A stretch of DNA of 64,000 bases. Source: Planococcus maritimus (GTDB taxonomy: Bacteria; Bacillota; Bacilli; Bacillales_A; Planococcaceae). A program made the translations under genes and the position numbers. The stretch lies in the NCBI RefSeq assembly GCF_001592825.1, contig NZ_LTZG01000001.1, forward strand, positions 1,302,001 to 1,366,000, written 5' to 3'. This document shows, one piece after another, positions 26,946-35,991 of this stretch; positions within the stretch are counted from its first letter, which is position 1, and the number at the start of each line of letters is the position of its first letter. Under the pieces are notes generated by a model. It had not been told where the DNA came from. It made no database searches and was given only the letters and a program-made list of their open reading frames with translations.

Positions 26946-27380
26946 TTAAATTCTCTTCCAATCATGCGCCCCCTTCGCCCAACCCCCAATCGCGACACCC
27001 ATCGCAATCAAGGGCGACGCAAATTCCACATCTTCCATCACCAAGTACTGGTGGCCGAGCGGCATCAATTTCCCCGACAGCAATAGCTCTTCCCGCAGCT
27101 TCAAAAAGCGCTTCGGGCATTTCGGCGTGGTCGTGCCCGCAAACTTCGAGCCGCGCTGCACGACAAATTGCTCGCCCTGGTAAAATCCGCTCGCATCCGC
27201 CCCGCGTTTTGACGTGATGTAGAACAATTCCGGCGGCGTCTCATGATAAAGCTTCACCATCCCGCTATCAAACGGATCAATCGCCTGCTCTTCCCCCGTC
27301 GCCGGATCCACCTCAAAAAAGCGGTACACTTCCCCAAACTTCGGATGATCAATCGCCGCAACAAAAAACTCCTTTTCCAT
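26946..27380 (-). CDS. DUF4357-containing protein
   Basis: The 144-aa product ends in a DUF4357 pattern (GADASGFYQGEQFVVQRGS, CPKRFLKLREELL, FASPLIAMGVAIGG, DWK), a small domain often seen near restriction and nuclease proteins. The N-terminal 45 residues are not recognised. ATG 27380 follows GGGGGAAGG. It stands alone; function unknown. Confidence 0.72.
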   Translation of the reverse strand: MEKEFFVAAIDHPKFGEVYRFFEVDPATGEEQAIDPFDSGMVKLYHETPPELFYITSKRGADASGFYQGEQFVVQRGSKFAGTTTPKCPKRFLKLREELLLSGKLMPLGHQYLVMEDVEFASPLIAMGVAIGGWAKGAHDWKRI

Positions 27381-27491
27381 CAGCCTTCCCCCTATTCTAA
27401 GAAAATTGCCTTTCATCTCTTAGATAGGTGGATGCTGCGGAAAAGGAGACAAGATGTCGGAAATTTTTTTAAAAATTTTGGTGTGAGTACT

Positions 27492-27728
27492 TTATTGCTT
27501 CAATAAAGACTGAACGCGCTGCGGGTCGAAGCCGAGCACCCACTCGCCGTTGATGTTCGCCTGTGGGACGCCCATTTGGCCAGTTGTTTGAACAAGGCGA
27601 TTCGCCGCTGCCTGATCTTCCTGGACGTTGACCTCGGTGTAAGCAACCCCGTTTTGATCCAAATAATTTTTGAGCATAGTGCAGTATGGGCATGTATTGG
27701 TTGAGTAGACAGTTACTTGGTTAGTCAT
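27492..27728 (-). CDS. Glutaredoxin-like protein
   Basis: The 78-aa protein has the thioredoxin-fold redox motif CPYC (residues 13-16) and the cis-Pro region (GVPQANING). It is a dithiol glutaredoxin of the NrdH/YruB type and probably cycles on small thiols or thioredoxin reductase. The start follows AGGAGG. A palindrome lies upstream. Confidence 0.92.
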   Translation of the reverse strand: MTNQVTVYSTNTCPYCTMLKNYLDQNGVAYTEVNVQEDQAAANRLVQTTGQMGVPQANINGEWVLGFDPQRVQSLLKQ

Positions 27729-27769
27729 GTGGATTCCTCCTGTTTGAATAAATTATTTACAACCCGAAT

Positions 27770-27785
27770 ATACCTTATGGGGTAT
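27770..27785. promoter_or_regulatory. Possible CsoR/CstR-type operator
   Basis: ATACC-N6-GGTAT, with extra G residues on the inner side, resembles the operators of CsoR-family copper or persulfide sensors. It lies 42 bases upstream of the glutaredoxin start. No CsoR-family gene is in the window, so the match is speculative. Confidence 0.3.
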
Positions 27786-27914
27786 TAATTTTCAAATAGA
27801 TTGCTCATGTATTTATGTGTAATGAGCATATACCTAGCTGTAATTTAGATAGCTCTTCCTTTAGGCACATTTTTACTATAATGTAGATATAAACAAAGGA
27901 GAGGATTTTCTATC

Positions 27915-28040
27915 ATGGCTAAAATACCAGTAAAACTTGTTGCTGATTTTGCAATAAAGCACGGGCCGAAAGTCGTTGACAAAATTATAAAAAAATCCAC
28001 AAGGTACCTTCCACACTGGTCCACCCTCCAGTCTCTTTAG
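27915..28040 (+). CDS. 41-aa ORF, probably the truncated start of a longer gene
   Basis: A TATAAT at 27877-27882 and a good ribosome binding site (AAAGGAG) precede ATG 27915. The peptide begins with a regular basic helix (KLVADFAIKHGPKVVDKIIKK), then changes character (TRYLPHWSTLQSL) and stops. The strong expression signals with an abruptly ending, mixed-style product fit a gene cut at the edge of the AT-rich island. Confidence 0.45.
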   Translation: MAKIPVKLVADFAIKHGPKVVDKIIKKSTRYLPHWSTLQSL

Positions 28041-28274
28041 TTGCTGGTAGTGGTTTTTTGTCCAGAGTAAGTATGCAGTTGATACTACGTATTTTCGGAT
28101 ACCTTCAAAAGGTTTATAGTTTCCCGTTTCAATGCAATTGACTATCGTGGAATAAAATGTTTTTGGACGTCCTTACATAATCTTTTTCAAACTCATTAAC
28201 CTTATCGATAATATGCATTGATTATTTTTTACTTTATTATCATTTTTTTATTATTTATAAAACTCTCATTCTAT
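28041..28274. other. Island-edge region with a coding-like minus-strand trace
   Basis: No intact gene. On the minus strand an ATG at about 28218 starts a short frame that stops after about 29 codons. With one A removed from an AAAAA run near 28170, it would continue through a protein-like stretch (KTFYSTIVNCIETGNYKPFE, then KYVVSTAYLLWTKNHYQQLK) to about 28020. This may be the debris of a gene. Confidence 0.25.
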
Positions 28275-28511
28275 CTATTTTTTATACATGCCTGGATATA
28301 TATAGAGAGATTTATGAAATATAACTATTTTAGCTCGCTGAATAAATGTATGAGCATTGTCTGGAGAGATATAAAGAACATTATTTTCATATTTACTGTC
28401 TTCCAACAAGTCGTAATCAAGAATCATTATTGAATTTTCACCTTCATTCTTTAATTTCCTTACTAAAATTAAAGAATCAATAGAGTTACCAAGAATAAGA
28501 TTAATTTGCAT
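28275..28511 (-). CDS. Small AT-rich ORF, unrecognised
   Basis: The frame encodes 78 residues without membrane segments (LILGNSIDSLILVRKLKNEG, then DYDLLEDSKYENNV). AGGGA lies seven bases before the ATG. The AT-rich codon use matches the island. No family is recognised, and the sequence may be a fragment of a larger gene. Upstream, 28512-28699 is very AT-rich and probably holds the divergent promoters for this ORF and the helicase. Confidence 0.45.
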   Translation of the reverse strand: MQINLILGNSIDSLILVRKLKNEGENSIMILDYDLLEDSKYENNVLYISPDNAHTFIQRAKIVIFHKSLYIYPGMYKK

Positions 28512-28699
28512 AAAGATGTCCCTCAGCTTTTCACAAGATTGTTTTACAATTTTTTTATAATAACGTTCAACTTCTTTTTTTAAGCATAAGTTTCTTTTTT
28601 AAAATCTTTTATAACAGTTAACGAGATATCTCCAATGTTAAAATATTCAAAAAATTATATCGTTGTATAATTAATATATAAAAATAAGGAGTGAAAAAA

Positions 28700-30844
28700 A
28701 TGCTACATGTTGTACATGGTGATAAGAAAAACACGCCTGCGTCTACTTCGTTCGAAGGCAAGATATTAAATCTTTACGATAGCTATAATGGCACTGTTTA
28801 TTACGGTTTTGCCCTCTCTGAAATAGATAACACCAAAGTCATAATCGACGCTTTGATTGTTACTGAAGAAAAAGGGATTTTGGCAATTAATTTTTCGTCC
28901 TTTGATGCAGATCAGGATATTGAAACAATGGATAGAATTTATGTTTTGTTGAGATCTTTATTGGAGAAAAATTCCAGATTAAGATCTCGGCGTGAATTAG
29001 CTATCGATATAAATGTAATTAATTACGTTCCCTCCGAAGAAGATATACCAGAATCTTCTCCAGATGATTATACTTCCGGAGAAACCTTTTTAACTTATTA
29101 CAAAGAGGTTTTACCTGACTTTAATATAACTTATTTTCAAGCGCTAAATGAAGCTTTAGATAAAGTTGTTTCTGCTAAGCCAAAGAAACCAAGAACTTCA
29201 GTTACTAAACCTGCATCTTTAGGGGCTAAAATCAAACAAATAGAACTATCAATCGCCAATATGGACCAATGGCAAAGAACAGCAGCTTATGAAATCCCTA
29301 ATAAACCACAGAGGATTCGTGGTTTAGCAGGTTCCGGCAAAACCATAGTTTTAGCATTAAAAGCTGCATATTTACACTTTAAAAATCCATCTGCTGACAT
29401 TGCGGTTACCTTTTATAGCCGAAGTTTATACCAACAGTTCACAGGTTTAATCGAAGAGTTTTATCAACAATATAGTAATGACAAAGTAGATTTCGAAAAA
29501 GTTCATATACTGCATGCATGGGGGACACTTAATGAGCCTGGAATTTATTCAAAAGCTGCACAGGAGTTAAAATCAGATATATTCACTTATAGGCAAGCTG
29601 AAAGTACGTTCGGAAAACAAAATCCTTTTAAAGGCATTTGTGAAATCCTTTTAGACAAATTTCAAATGAGTAACATTAATAATCTTCCGATGTATGATTA
29701 TGTATTAATTGATGAAGCGCAAGACATGCCCCCATCGTTCTTTCAATTGGTATATAGACTTTTTAAAAGTGATGAAAAAAGAATTGTGTATGCCTATGAT
29801 GAATTACAAAATTTAAGTAAAAGTTCAATGCCTTCCACAAAAGAGATGTTTGGTGTCGATCTTAGTGGCGAGCCACTTGTATCTATATCTAATAATCTAG
29901 AAGACCCTTCTCAACCAAGAACCGATATAGTACTACCTATTTGTTATAGGAATAGTAAATGGACGCTAACTATAGCACATGCCCTTGGTTTTGGTGTATA
30001 CAGGAATGCCACCCCTCCTTTAGTCCAATTCTTTAAGCAGTTGAACGTTTGGGAAGAGATTGGATACGAAGTTATTGAAGGCAATTTAAATTTTAATGAG
30101 CATGTAAAATTAAAGAGAACTAATATTAGTTCACCTTCCTATTTTGAAGAACTAATGAGACCTGAAGATGCTATAAGTGTGGAACCGGCATTTAATTCCA
30201 AACAGGAAGAATACCGATGGGTCGCAAAACAAATTAAAAAAAATATCACTGAAGATGAATTAGATCCCGATGATATCTTAGTTATTTTCCCGGATTCACT
30301 TACTTCTTTTGCACATTATGATATGTTTAACACGATTTTACGAAATATAGAAGTCGAAAGTATAATGCCAGGTAAAAATGTGAATAGAGACACATTTACT
30401 GTAAAAGGAAAAATCACTTGCACTCATATTCATAGAGCAAAAGGCAATGAACGCCCAATGGTATACATCCTAGATGGGGAGTATGGCAGTAGAAATATAG
30501 ATATAACAAATGTTCGAAACACTTTGTTTACTGCTATTACTCGTTCTCGTGCTTGGGTGCGAATTGTTGGGACGGGAAGCGGGATGATAGAATTGAGTTC
30601 AGAAATTCAAAGATGTGTAGATATGAACTACACCTTAGCAATCAATATCCCTACACGCGAAGAAATAAATAAAATTAATTTACTGAACCGAGATGCTAGT
30701 GAAGAAGAAAAAAGACGTATTACTAAAGTTGAAAGAGCTACAGATCAATTAATTGCAATGATACAAAGTGGAGAGATTAATATTGATGACATACCACAAC
30801 TAAAGGATTTGGCTCACTTAGTTGACACTGAACCGGAGGATTAA
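28700..30844 (+). CDS. UvrD-like SF1 helicase with NERD-like N-terminal domain
   Basis: The 714-aa protein has an N-terminal domain (about 15-115) resembling NERD/PD-(D/E)XK nuclease-related folds (VIIDALIVTEEKGILAINF), although the usual catalytic Lys after the last strand is not seen. A SF1 helicase core follows: Walker A GLAGSGKT (about 213), Walker B YVLIDEAQDMP (about 335), and late motifs with IHRAKGNE and FTAITRSRAWVRI. ATG 28700 is eight bases after AGGAG. It is AT-rich, lies in the defence island and is followed at once by a DUF2290 gene, so the two probably work together, perhaps against phage DNA. Confidence 0.85.
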   Translation: MLHVVHGDKKNTPASTSFEGKILNLYDSYNGTVYYGFALSEIDNTKVIIDALIVTEEKGILAINFSSFDADQDIETMDRIYVLLRSLLEKNSRLRSRRELAIDINVINYVPSEEDIPESSPDDYTSGETFLTYYKEVLPDFNITYFQALNEALDKVVSAKPKKPRTSVTKPASLGAKIKQIELSIANMDQWQRTAAYEIPNKPQRIRGLAGSGKTIVLALKAAYLHFKNPSADIAVTFYSRSLYQQFTGLIEEFYQQYSNDKVDFEKVHILHAWGTLNEPGIYSKAAQELKSDIFTYRQAESTFGKQNPFKGICEILLDKFQMSNINNLPMYDYVLIDEAQDMPPSFFQLVYRLFKSDEKRIVYAYDELQNLSKSSMPSTKEMFGVDLSGEPLVSISNNLEDPSQPRTDIVLPICYRNSKWTLTIAHALGFGVYRNATPPLVQFFKQLNVWEEIGYEVIEGNLNFNEHVKLKRTNISSPSYFEELMRPEDAISVEPAFNSKQEEYRWVAKQIKKNITEDELDPDDILVIFPDSLTSFAHYDMFNTILRNIEVESIMPGKNVNRDTFTVKGKITCTHIHRAKGNERPMVYILDGEYGSRNIDITNVRNTLFTAITRSRAWVRIVGTGSGMIELSSEIQRCVDMNYTLAINIPTREEINKINLLNRDASEEEKRRITKVERATDQLIAMIQSGEINIDDIPQLKDLAHLVDTEPED

Positions 30845-30848
30845 AAAA

Positions 30849-31589
30849 TTGAACAAAACTCCAGGCCATTATTTAAGTCAACAATTTAATACTATTAAAG
30901 CTATGTTTGAAGATAAATTACTCATGGAAAGCATTAACCCCTTCTACACAAATAATCTTTTCACTTATACTAATACTGTTGCCCCTACCGATTCAAGAAG
31001 CCTTTTGAGTGCTAAATATTTTAACAGTGGCGAACAGTACTTAGCAATTTTCAAAAACAGATCCTTTCATTTTCTATTTAAAGACGCATCTATTGCTAGA
31101 TTTCATTATGAATTTGACGATAAGTATAAATTGTTATCGTACAACCTCCATTGGTTTCCTTGTCCTTTTTCTTCAGAATTTCTTTCAGGTTTTATAGAAG
31201 AAGGAGAGATTGAAAAAACTAGTTTCTTCGAATACCTTGATCTTATTGAGGAGATAGATAATTTTAATTATAAAGATTTCAATTTCCGATCCCCTATAAG
31301 AATAGACTACGAGGCTAATTATGACGGAACCAAAGGGAGTTTCCACCCATCCTCACATATCCATTTTCAAGATACCGATACAAGAGCTAAAACTCAAAAT
31401 ATATTTTGTATTTATAGATTTTTCGCTTTTGTAATTGAAAATTGTTATCCCACACATAATTATAATTTTCATAAAGAAGAGAATACTATTTCTCAAGAGA
31501 TGATCAATGAATCAAGTTACTGGTTAAAGCTTAGAAAAGTCAATAATGAGGAATTTGGAGAAAAAATAAATACAAACTTGTTTTTTTAA
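30849..31589 (+). CDS. DUF2290 family protein
   Basis: The 246-aa protein matches the DUF2290 pattern as I remember it: a GSFHPSSHIHF strand pair, then an Arg-rich link and YRFFAFVIENCYP. The start is TTG 30849, nine bases after GGAGG; this overlaps only the end of the helicase frame by spacing, with five bases between the genes. No catalytic motif is obvious. DUF2290 genes commonly follow helicase genes of this kind, which supports a two-gene unit. It converges on the ssp operon; 31590-31711 holds only AT-rich DNA with a weak hairpin. Confidence 0.68.
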   Translation: MNKTPGHYLSQQFNTIKAMFEDKLLMESINPFYTNNLFTYTNTVAPTDSRSLLSAKYFNSGEQYLAIFKNRSFHFLFKDASIARFHYEFDDKYKLLSYNLHWFPCPFSSEFLSGFIEEGEIEKTSFFEYLDLIEEIDNFNYKDFNFRSPIRIDYEANYDGTKGSFHPSSHIHFQDTDTRAKTQNIFCIYRFFAFVIENCYPTHNYNFHKEENTISQEMINESSYWLKLRKVNNEEFGEKINTNLFF

Positions 31590-31711
31590 ATGTACACAGC
31601 CACTTAACAGAACCACCTGTTCCATATTTCAGAACAATTTCAGACAGTAATAGAACACCCAGAAGCCATAAAAACTAAAGGGCTACCGGGTGTTCTATTT
31701 TAAGTCATATT

Positions 31712-32512
31712 CTAAGAGAATGAACAAACACAGGGCACAGTCTCATCTTGAATTTTCAAAAATTGTTCTATACCTTCCTTATCCATTCTTTCTCTGTATT
31801 CTTTCAAAGTATAAGGCCCACCGTCCTTTTTAAGAATGGAAACATTTTTTTCGAAATCTTTACGAAAATTCTCTTCCATTTCTTCTTGGAGTGCATAACG
31901 CTCGGGCCACACTTTGTAAAGTTGTGCATAATGTTGAAATCCTCCACGAACGCATCTGCCACCACAATTAGCATGCGAGAAGCCCATTGCGTACATTCTT
32001 GGCAGTTTTATTCCCCATTCTTCTTCAATAATTGATTTGACATCAATATCTTCTCTAAACGTTTCAATCATTGGAAATCTAGTCTCAATCGGCTCTAAAG
32101 GGCGATGTGAATAAAACTCTCTTAAATTATCAGATCTATGAGTTTCATGAGGACCAATTCCAAAGTAAAGAATCGGTTCTAAATTATGAACATCTCTTAG
32201 TTCTTCTAAGAAAACAATCGTTTGCTGAACTTTCAGCTCCTCTGAGCACTTAGCTAGTCTAGAATTACCTAAAAATCGATAATCATAAAAAACTTCTTCC
32301 GGTGTTCTTCCATCCACACGTTCTGTAATTTCTACACCAATATAATCAGATACTTCATACATGAATCTATAGTTATCTTCATCTTCCCAAAGGGTGTTTG
32401 TAAAGAACAGAATACAATTTTCTTTACCATGTGCTTGTACCATTTGATAGGCAACATAAGCACTAGAAGCTCCACCACTATACATTGCTACGTGTACTTT
32501 TTTTCTTTCCAA
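31712..32512 (-). CDS. sspD: SspD-like PAPS-reductase/ATP-pyrophosphatase family protein
   Basis: The 266-aa protein has a PP-loop (SGGASS, residues 12-17) for ATP activation, a Cys in LAKCSEELK and a late Cys cluster (CGGRCVRGG) suited to an iron-sulfur cluster, plus CVC near the end. This is the family of DndC and SspD, which activates DNA for sulfur insertion in phosphorothioation. The TTG start lies seven bases after GGAGG, 17 bases behind the sspC stop. It is the last gene of the minus-strand operon. The exact SspD assignment rests on neighbours. Confidence 0.8.
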   Translation of the reverse strand: MERKKVHVAMYSGGASSAYVAYQMVQAHGKENCILFFTNTLWEDEDNYRFMYEVSDYIGVEITERVDGRTPEEVFYDYRFLGNSRLAKCSEELKVQQTIVFLEELRDVHNLEPILYFGIGPHETHRSDNLREFYSHRPLEPIETRFPMIETFREDIDVKSIIEEEWGIKLPRMYAMGFSHANCGGRCVRGGFQHYAQLYKVWPERYALQEEMEENFRKDFEKNVSILKKDGGPYTLKEYRERMDKEGIEQFLKIQDETVPCVCSFS

Positions 32513-32529
32513 CTTAAGCCCTCCTGCCT

Positions 32530-35500
32530 TTAATCTATATATTCGTTCAACAATTTAAATACTAAAAACTCTATTTCTTCTCTTGGGACACTTCTTCCAG
32601 CATTGTTAATTATGCGATTAACATTCTCGTAAACTGTATTTGCTTTATTAGAAAGCTCAACTTTCTTAATAGATTTTTGTGAGTCACCAAATTCTAACAA
32701 AATCACATCTTTGTCTTCGGAAGATACTTCCATATCTTTATAGTCATTCTGCATCTGTCTATCGAATAAATCAAATGTTGTGTCTGACCAATTATCTAAT
32801 TCAACACCGGTATAATTAAAAGCAAATTTTCCAATAAAATCTTTTGCGGTAAAATCCATAGACTTTAAAAGACGATTACGTTTACCTGTCTCGATAGAAT
32901 GCGAATTATGTCGCTTTTCTAATAACTCAATTGAAGTTACATTGAATGTTTTGTAGAGCTTTTTTAAAACGGCCTCTTTGAAATATTCGTGATGAACCTC
33001 GAGGGATTCTTTCAGCTGAAGCAAGACATTTATATCGCTAAAGTTCATCTGCAATCGTTCTAGACTCTCTACAGGATTCACTTCAATTTTTCGAACTACA
33101 TTTTTAAACTCTAACAACTTATTTTCCATTTCCTCAGTAGTTTGAGTATGTCGTGGAAGTTGCCGTAGCCAGTTAAGAATACCGCTACTAGCTCTAATTA
33201 CTATAGTTTGTTCCTGAACGTACTCACTTTCGTATTCTTTAAATACTCTTTCTAGACTTTTTACAAATTTAGAAAATGCTGGAGTATAATCATTAAAAAC
33301 GAATTCATATTCTTCCGCTTCACCAAAAATCCCAAATAGCTTTTCAGCATCAATTGCAGTAATATACATCCCATTGCGATAAAACATTAATTGTTCCCAA
33401 ACGTCTCTTAGTAAACCAGCAAACAACAAAGGAATTAATGGTTTTCTAATTCCAAAGGGAGGCGAAGAAAAAATTAACTCTATGTCTCTTACACTCCCCT
33501 TTTTAACAGATAAAATATGCGACAGTAATTCTTTCCTCAGCATGCGATAAGGAGCGTATTCAATTTGTGATAGCTGAGTAATATCTAAATTATTATTCTT
33601 GAAAATTGTTGCATAAATTAAATAATCAGGTCCTTGCCCTTCAATACCAAACCTCTCATAATTCGGAGTTTTTATTACACTGTTTAATACGTTAAACATT
33701 GCCTTAGTTTGCATACCATTTAAATTCCGTCTATTTATCGAATCATTGCGGATCTCTGGGGTACTTGGGTATAGTTCATACATAATTTCACTAAATTTGT
33801 TTTCCAACTGAACTTGATGTGTTGCCTCTAATAACTCCCCGTTATAAAACCACTTCACGTGTTCTCTAAAATTTTCAAAATCTTTCAGAAATTCGTTTAT
33901 TTCATACTGAATTTCAGCAATCAATACACTTATTTCCTCATCTAGCCGATTATGATCAGCCAATAATTTTTTATTAGCATGGATTGAATATAAGCTCGCT
34001 AATTTATCTAGACTTTGTTGAATAGTTTTAAATTCTTTATCAGAAATTGCGAACAATATTACTTTATTTTTTATTTCAGAAATAAGTTTTTTGGATTTAA
34101 TATAGTCTGCCTTATTAATAGGAATTACAAAGTATAAGAACCCATCCGCATCACTATGATCTTGTTGAACAAAAGTTCTATCTATTATTTGTTCTGAAGT
34201 TATTAACTTAACCTCCAAAAATCTAGTAATATTCTTTTCATCGTTATAATCAGTAGCTAAATAAAATTTATTTTCTAGTAAGTTTTGTAAAATTTCCAAC
34301 CTACTAAAATTTGTGATGCTTAAATTTTCCCTTTCTTTATCAATTAATTCGTCCACTAGAACTGAGCTACCTTCATTCAACTCCCATTGATCAAGAATTC
34401 GATTATAGCGCAACATTTTTTGTTGAACTAAGTCATTTAGGTTTTGATCCAACTCTTTAATGGTCTGACCAGTTCCATATTTCAGTAATTCTTTATTTAG
34501 TTTCACTACATTCGTTGAAGTAGATAGATCCCATAATGTAATTAACTTTAATAAATCAATTTGACCTCTATTTTCTTTTGTCTTCTTCATTTTTTTAGTG
34601 ACTTTATAGAAAGTCTTTAGGGATTGGAATGAATCATCATTAAGGAATTCAGTAGACTCATTACGGAAAAAGTAATCGAATAACACATGGGGATAATATA
34701 TACTATCCTTATTCTTTTCTATGAAGTTTCTTAAACCACCAGTTTCATCACTCTCAAGAAAAGTAAAGAGAGTTCTCTCGTTCTGTCCAAAGACAGTTGA
34801 TAACCTAGGTATTAAAAATAGAGCTAAAGGATGGAGTGGATAACAGCCTTCTACAATCAATTTTTCTGTCTCTTGATGATTCAACTCGCTAAAAAGATTA
34901 TACTTCTTCAAAATCCATTTTGAATCAACTGCCTCGTGGTTAAGCAACAATAGTTCTTCCTGTATTCCTTTAGTAAATTCCTGGGCAATTCTATAAAAAG
35001 TACCCTTGTCACTTTCTACAAAATACGTTTTGAAACGCTTTTCGATTCTTTGAAACTCCGCTTTAAATTCTTCGTTGTAGCCCATCATATACTGAGACAT
35101 ATTCTTGTGAGATATTAGCAACAACTGGATAACATTCCCACTTCTATTAGCAATTTCAGCTAAATCTTGAAGGTCTTGCATAGTTTTGTAAATCTGGGAT
35201 GTTTCTAACGATTGAAGAAATCTACCAAATTCATCATAAGCAACAAACACTTTTATATTTAGTGTGTTTAGCTGAGAAACGATATGAGTTATTTTATCAA
35301 TAAAGTTGAAATCATAGTCTAATTGAAATTTTGCTCCAGCACTCAAAGAAGAGTATTCTTGTTTGAACCAAGCTATTTCTTTTTCGTTATTGTTAAATAA
35401 TTCTTTTTTCCAGCGAGATAGTATATAGTTGCGGTCTTTCAAAGATTTTTTAAATAAAGAGAAAGTTCGTGGATATTCACTCTCCCAATAGTCGATAGTT

Positions 35501-35991
35501 TTCTGTATTTCGTCAACTTCTCCTGGAACCTTAAGCTCATAGCCTTCTTTTTTCACAGATCTTACAATCGAATTAATAATAGCTTTACTAAAAGGACCTT
35601 CATTTCCTGACAGTGCTACAGGAATAAATAAGTTTTCAGATTCTTTTGCTGCACTCATTTTTTCAAAGATTTCTTGATCGACATCTTTAAACTTATTAAT
35701 CAGTCTCATAAAGTCTTTTTCAGCAATATTTCGAGAAAAAATATCTGCTACAATTGTAGCTGCCAATGATTTACCGCTGCCATATGGGCCAATCATTATA
35801 TGGGCATTTTTATTATCTTCTGCTAGAAAGCCACCAATTATTCCCTTCAAAAATTCAGCATGGGAAGGAGTTGGTAAATACCTCTGAATGAACTCTTTAT
35901 TACCAATATCAAACTTTAAATTAACACTAGTACTAAATGATCCTTTACCTTTAAATGTCATAAGCTTTTTCAGCCTTTCGTTGGTGTTCAT
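32530..35991 (-). CDS. sspC: SspC-like large P-loop ATPase
   Basis: The 1153-aa protein has Walker A GPYGSGKS (about residue 69) and a Walker B-like KVFVAYDEFGRFL (about 255), then a long helical region without recognised domains. Size and layout resemble SspC and the BrxC/PglY ATPases of other defence systems. In Ssp systems this protein supplies ATP hydrolysis for phosphorothioation. The start used (35991) follows GAGGA at a wide spacing and overlaps the end of sspB by 41 bases; a start 30 bases later is also possible. Confidence 0.78.
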   Translation of the reverse strand: MNTNERLKKLMTFKGKGSFSTSVNLKFDIGNKEFIQRYLPTPSHAEFLKGIIGGFLAEDNKNAHIMIGPYGSGKSLAATIVADIFSRNIAEKDFMRLINKFKDVDQEIFEKMSAAKESENLFIPVALSGNEGPFSKAIINSIVRSVKKEGYELKVPGEVDEIQKTIDYWESEYPRTFSLFKKSLKDRNYILSRWKKELFNNNEKEIAWFKQEYSSLSAGAKFQLDYDFNFIDKITHIVSQLNTLNIKVFVAYDEFGRFLQSLETSQIYKTMQDLQDLAEIANRSGNVIQLLLISHKNMSQYMMGYNEEFKAEFQRIEKRFKTYFVESDKGTFYRIAQEFTKGIQEELLLLNHEAVDSKWILKKYNLFSELNHQETEKLIVEGCYPLHPLALFLIPRLSTVFGQNERTLFTFLESDETGGLRNFIEKNKDSIYYPHVLFDYFFRNESTEFLNDDSFQSLKTFYKVTKKMKKTKENRGQIDLLKLITLWDLSTSTNVVKLNKELLKYGTGQTIKELDQNLNDLVQQKMLRYNRILDQWELNEGSSVLVDELIDKERENLSITNFSRLEILQNLLENKFYLATDYNDEKNITRFLEVKLITSEQIIDRTFVQQDHSDADGFLYFVIPINKADYIKSKKLISEIKNKVILFAISDKEFKTIQQSLDKLASLYSIHANKKLLADHNRLDEEISVLIAEIQYEINEFLKDFENFREHVKWFYNGELLEATHQVQLENKFSEIMYELYPSTPEIRNDSINRRNLNGMQTKAMFNVLNSVIKTPNYERFGIEGQGPDYLIYATIFKNNNLDITQLSQIEYAPYRMLRKELLSHILSVKKGSVRDIELIFSSPPFGIRKPLIPLLFAGLLRDVWEQLMFYRNGMYITAIDAEKLFGIFGEAEEYEFVFNDYTPAFSKFVKSLERVFKEYESEYVQEQTIVIRASSGILNWLRQLPRHTQTTEEMENKLLEFKNVVRKIEVNPVESLERLQMNFSDINVLLQLKESLEVHHEYFKEAVLKKLYKTFNVTSIELLEKRHNSHSIETGKRNRLLKSMDFTAKDFIGKFAFNYTGVELDNWSDTTFDLFDRQMQNDYKDMEVSSEDKDVILLEFGDSQKSIKKVELSNKANTVYENVNRIINNAGRSVPREEIEFLVFKLLNEYID

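Noticed and set aside
32530-35991. BREX system (brxC) in the island
   Set aside because: The large ATPase is BrxC-like in size, but no PglX methylase, PglZ or BrxL/Lon gene accompanies it; the DUF4007 and PAPS-reductase neighbours fit Ssp.
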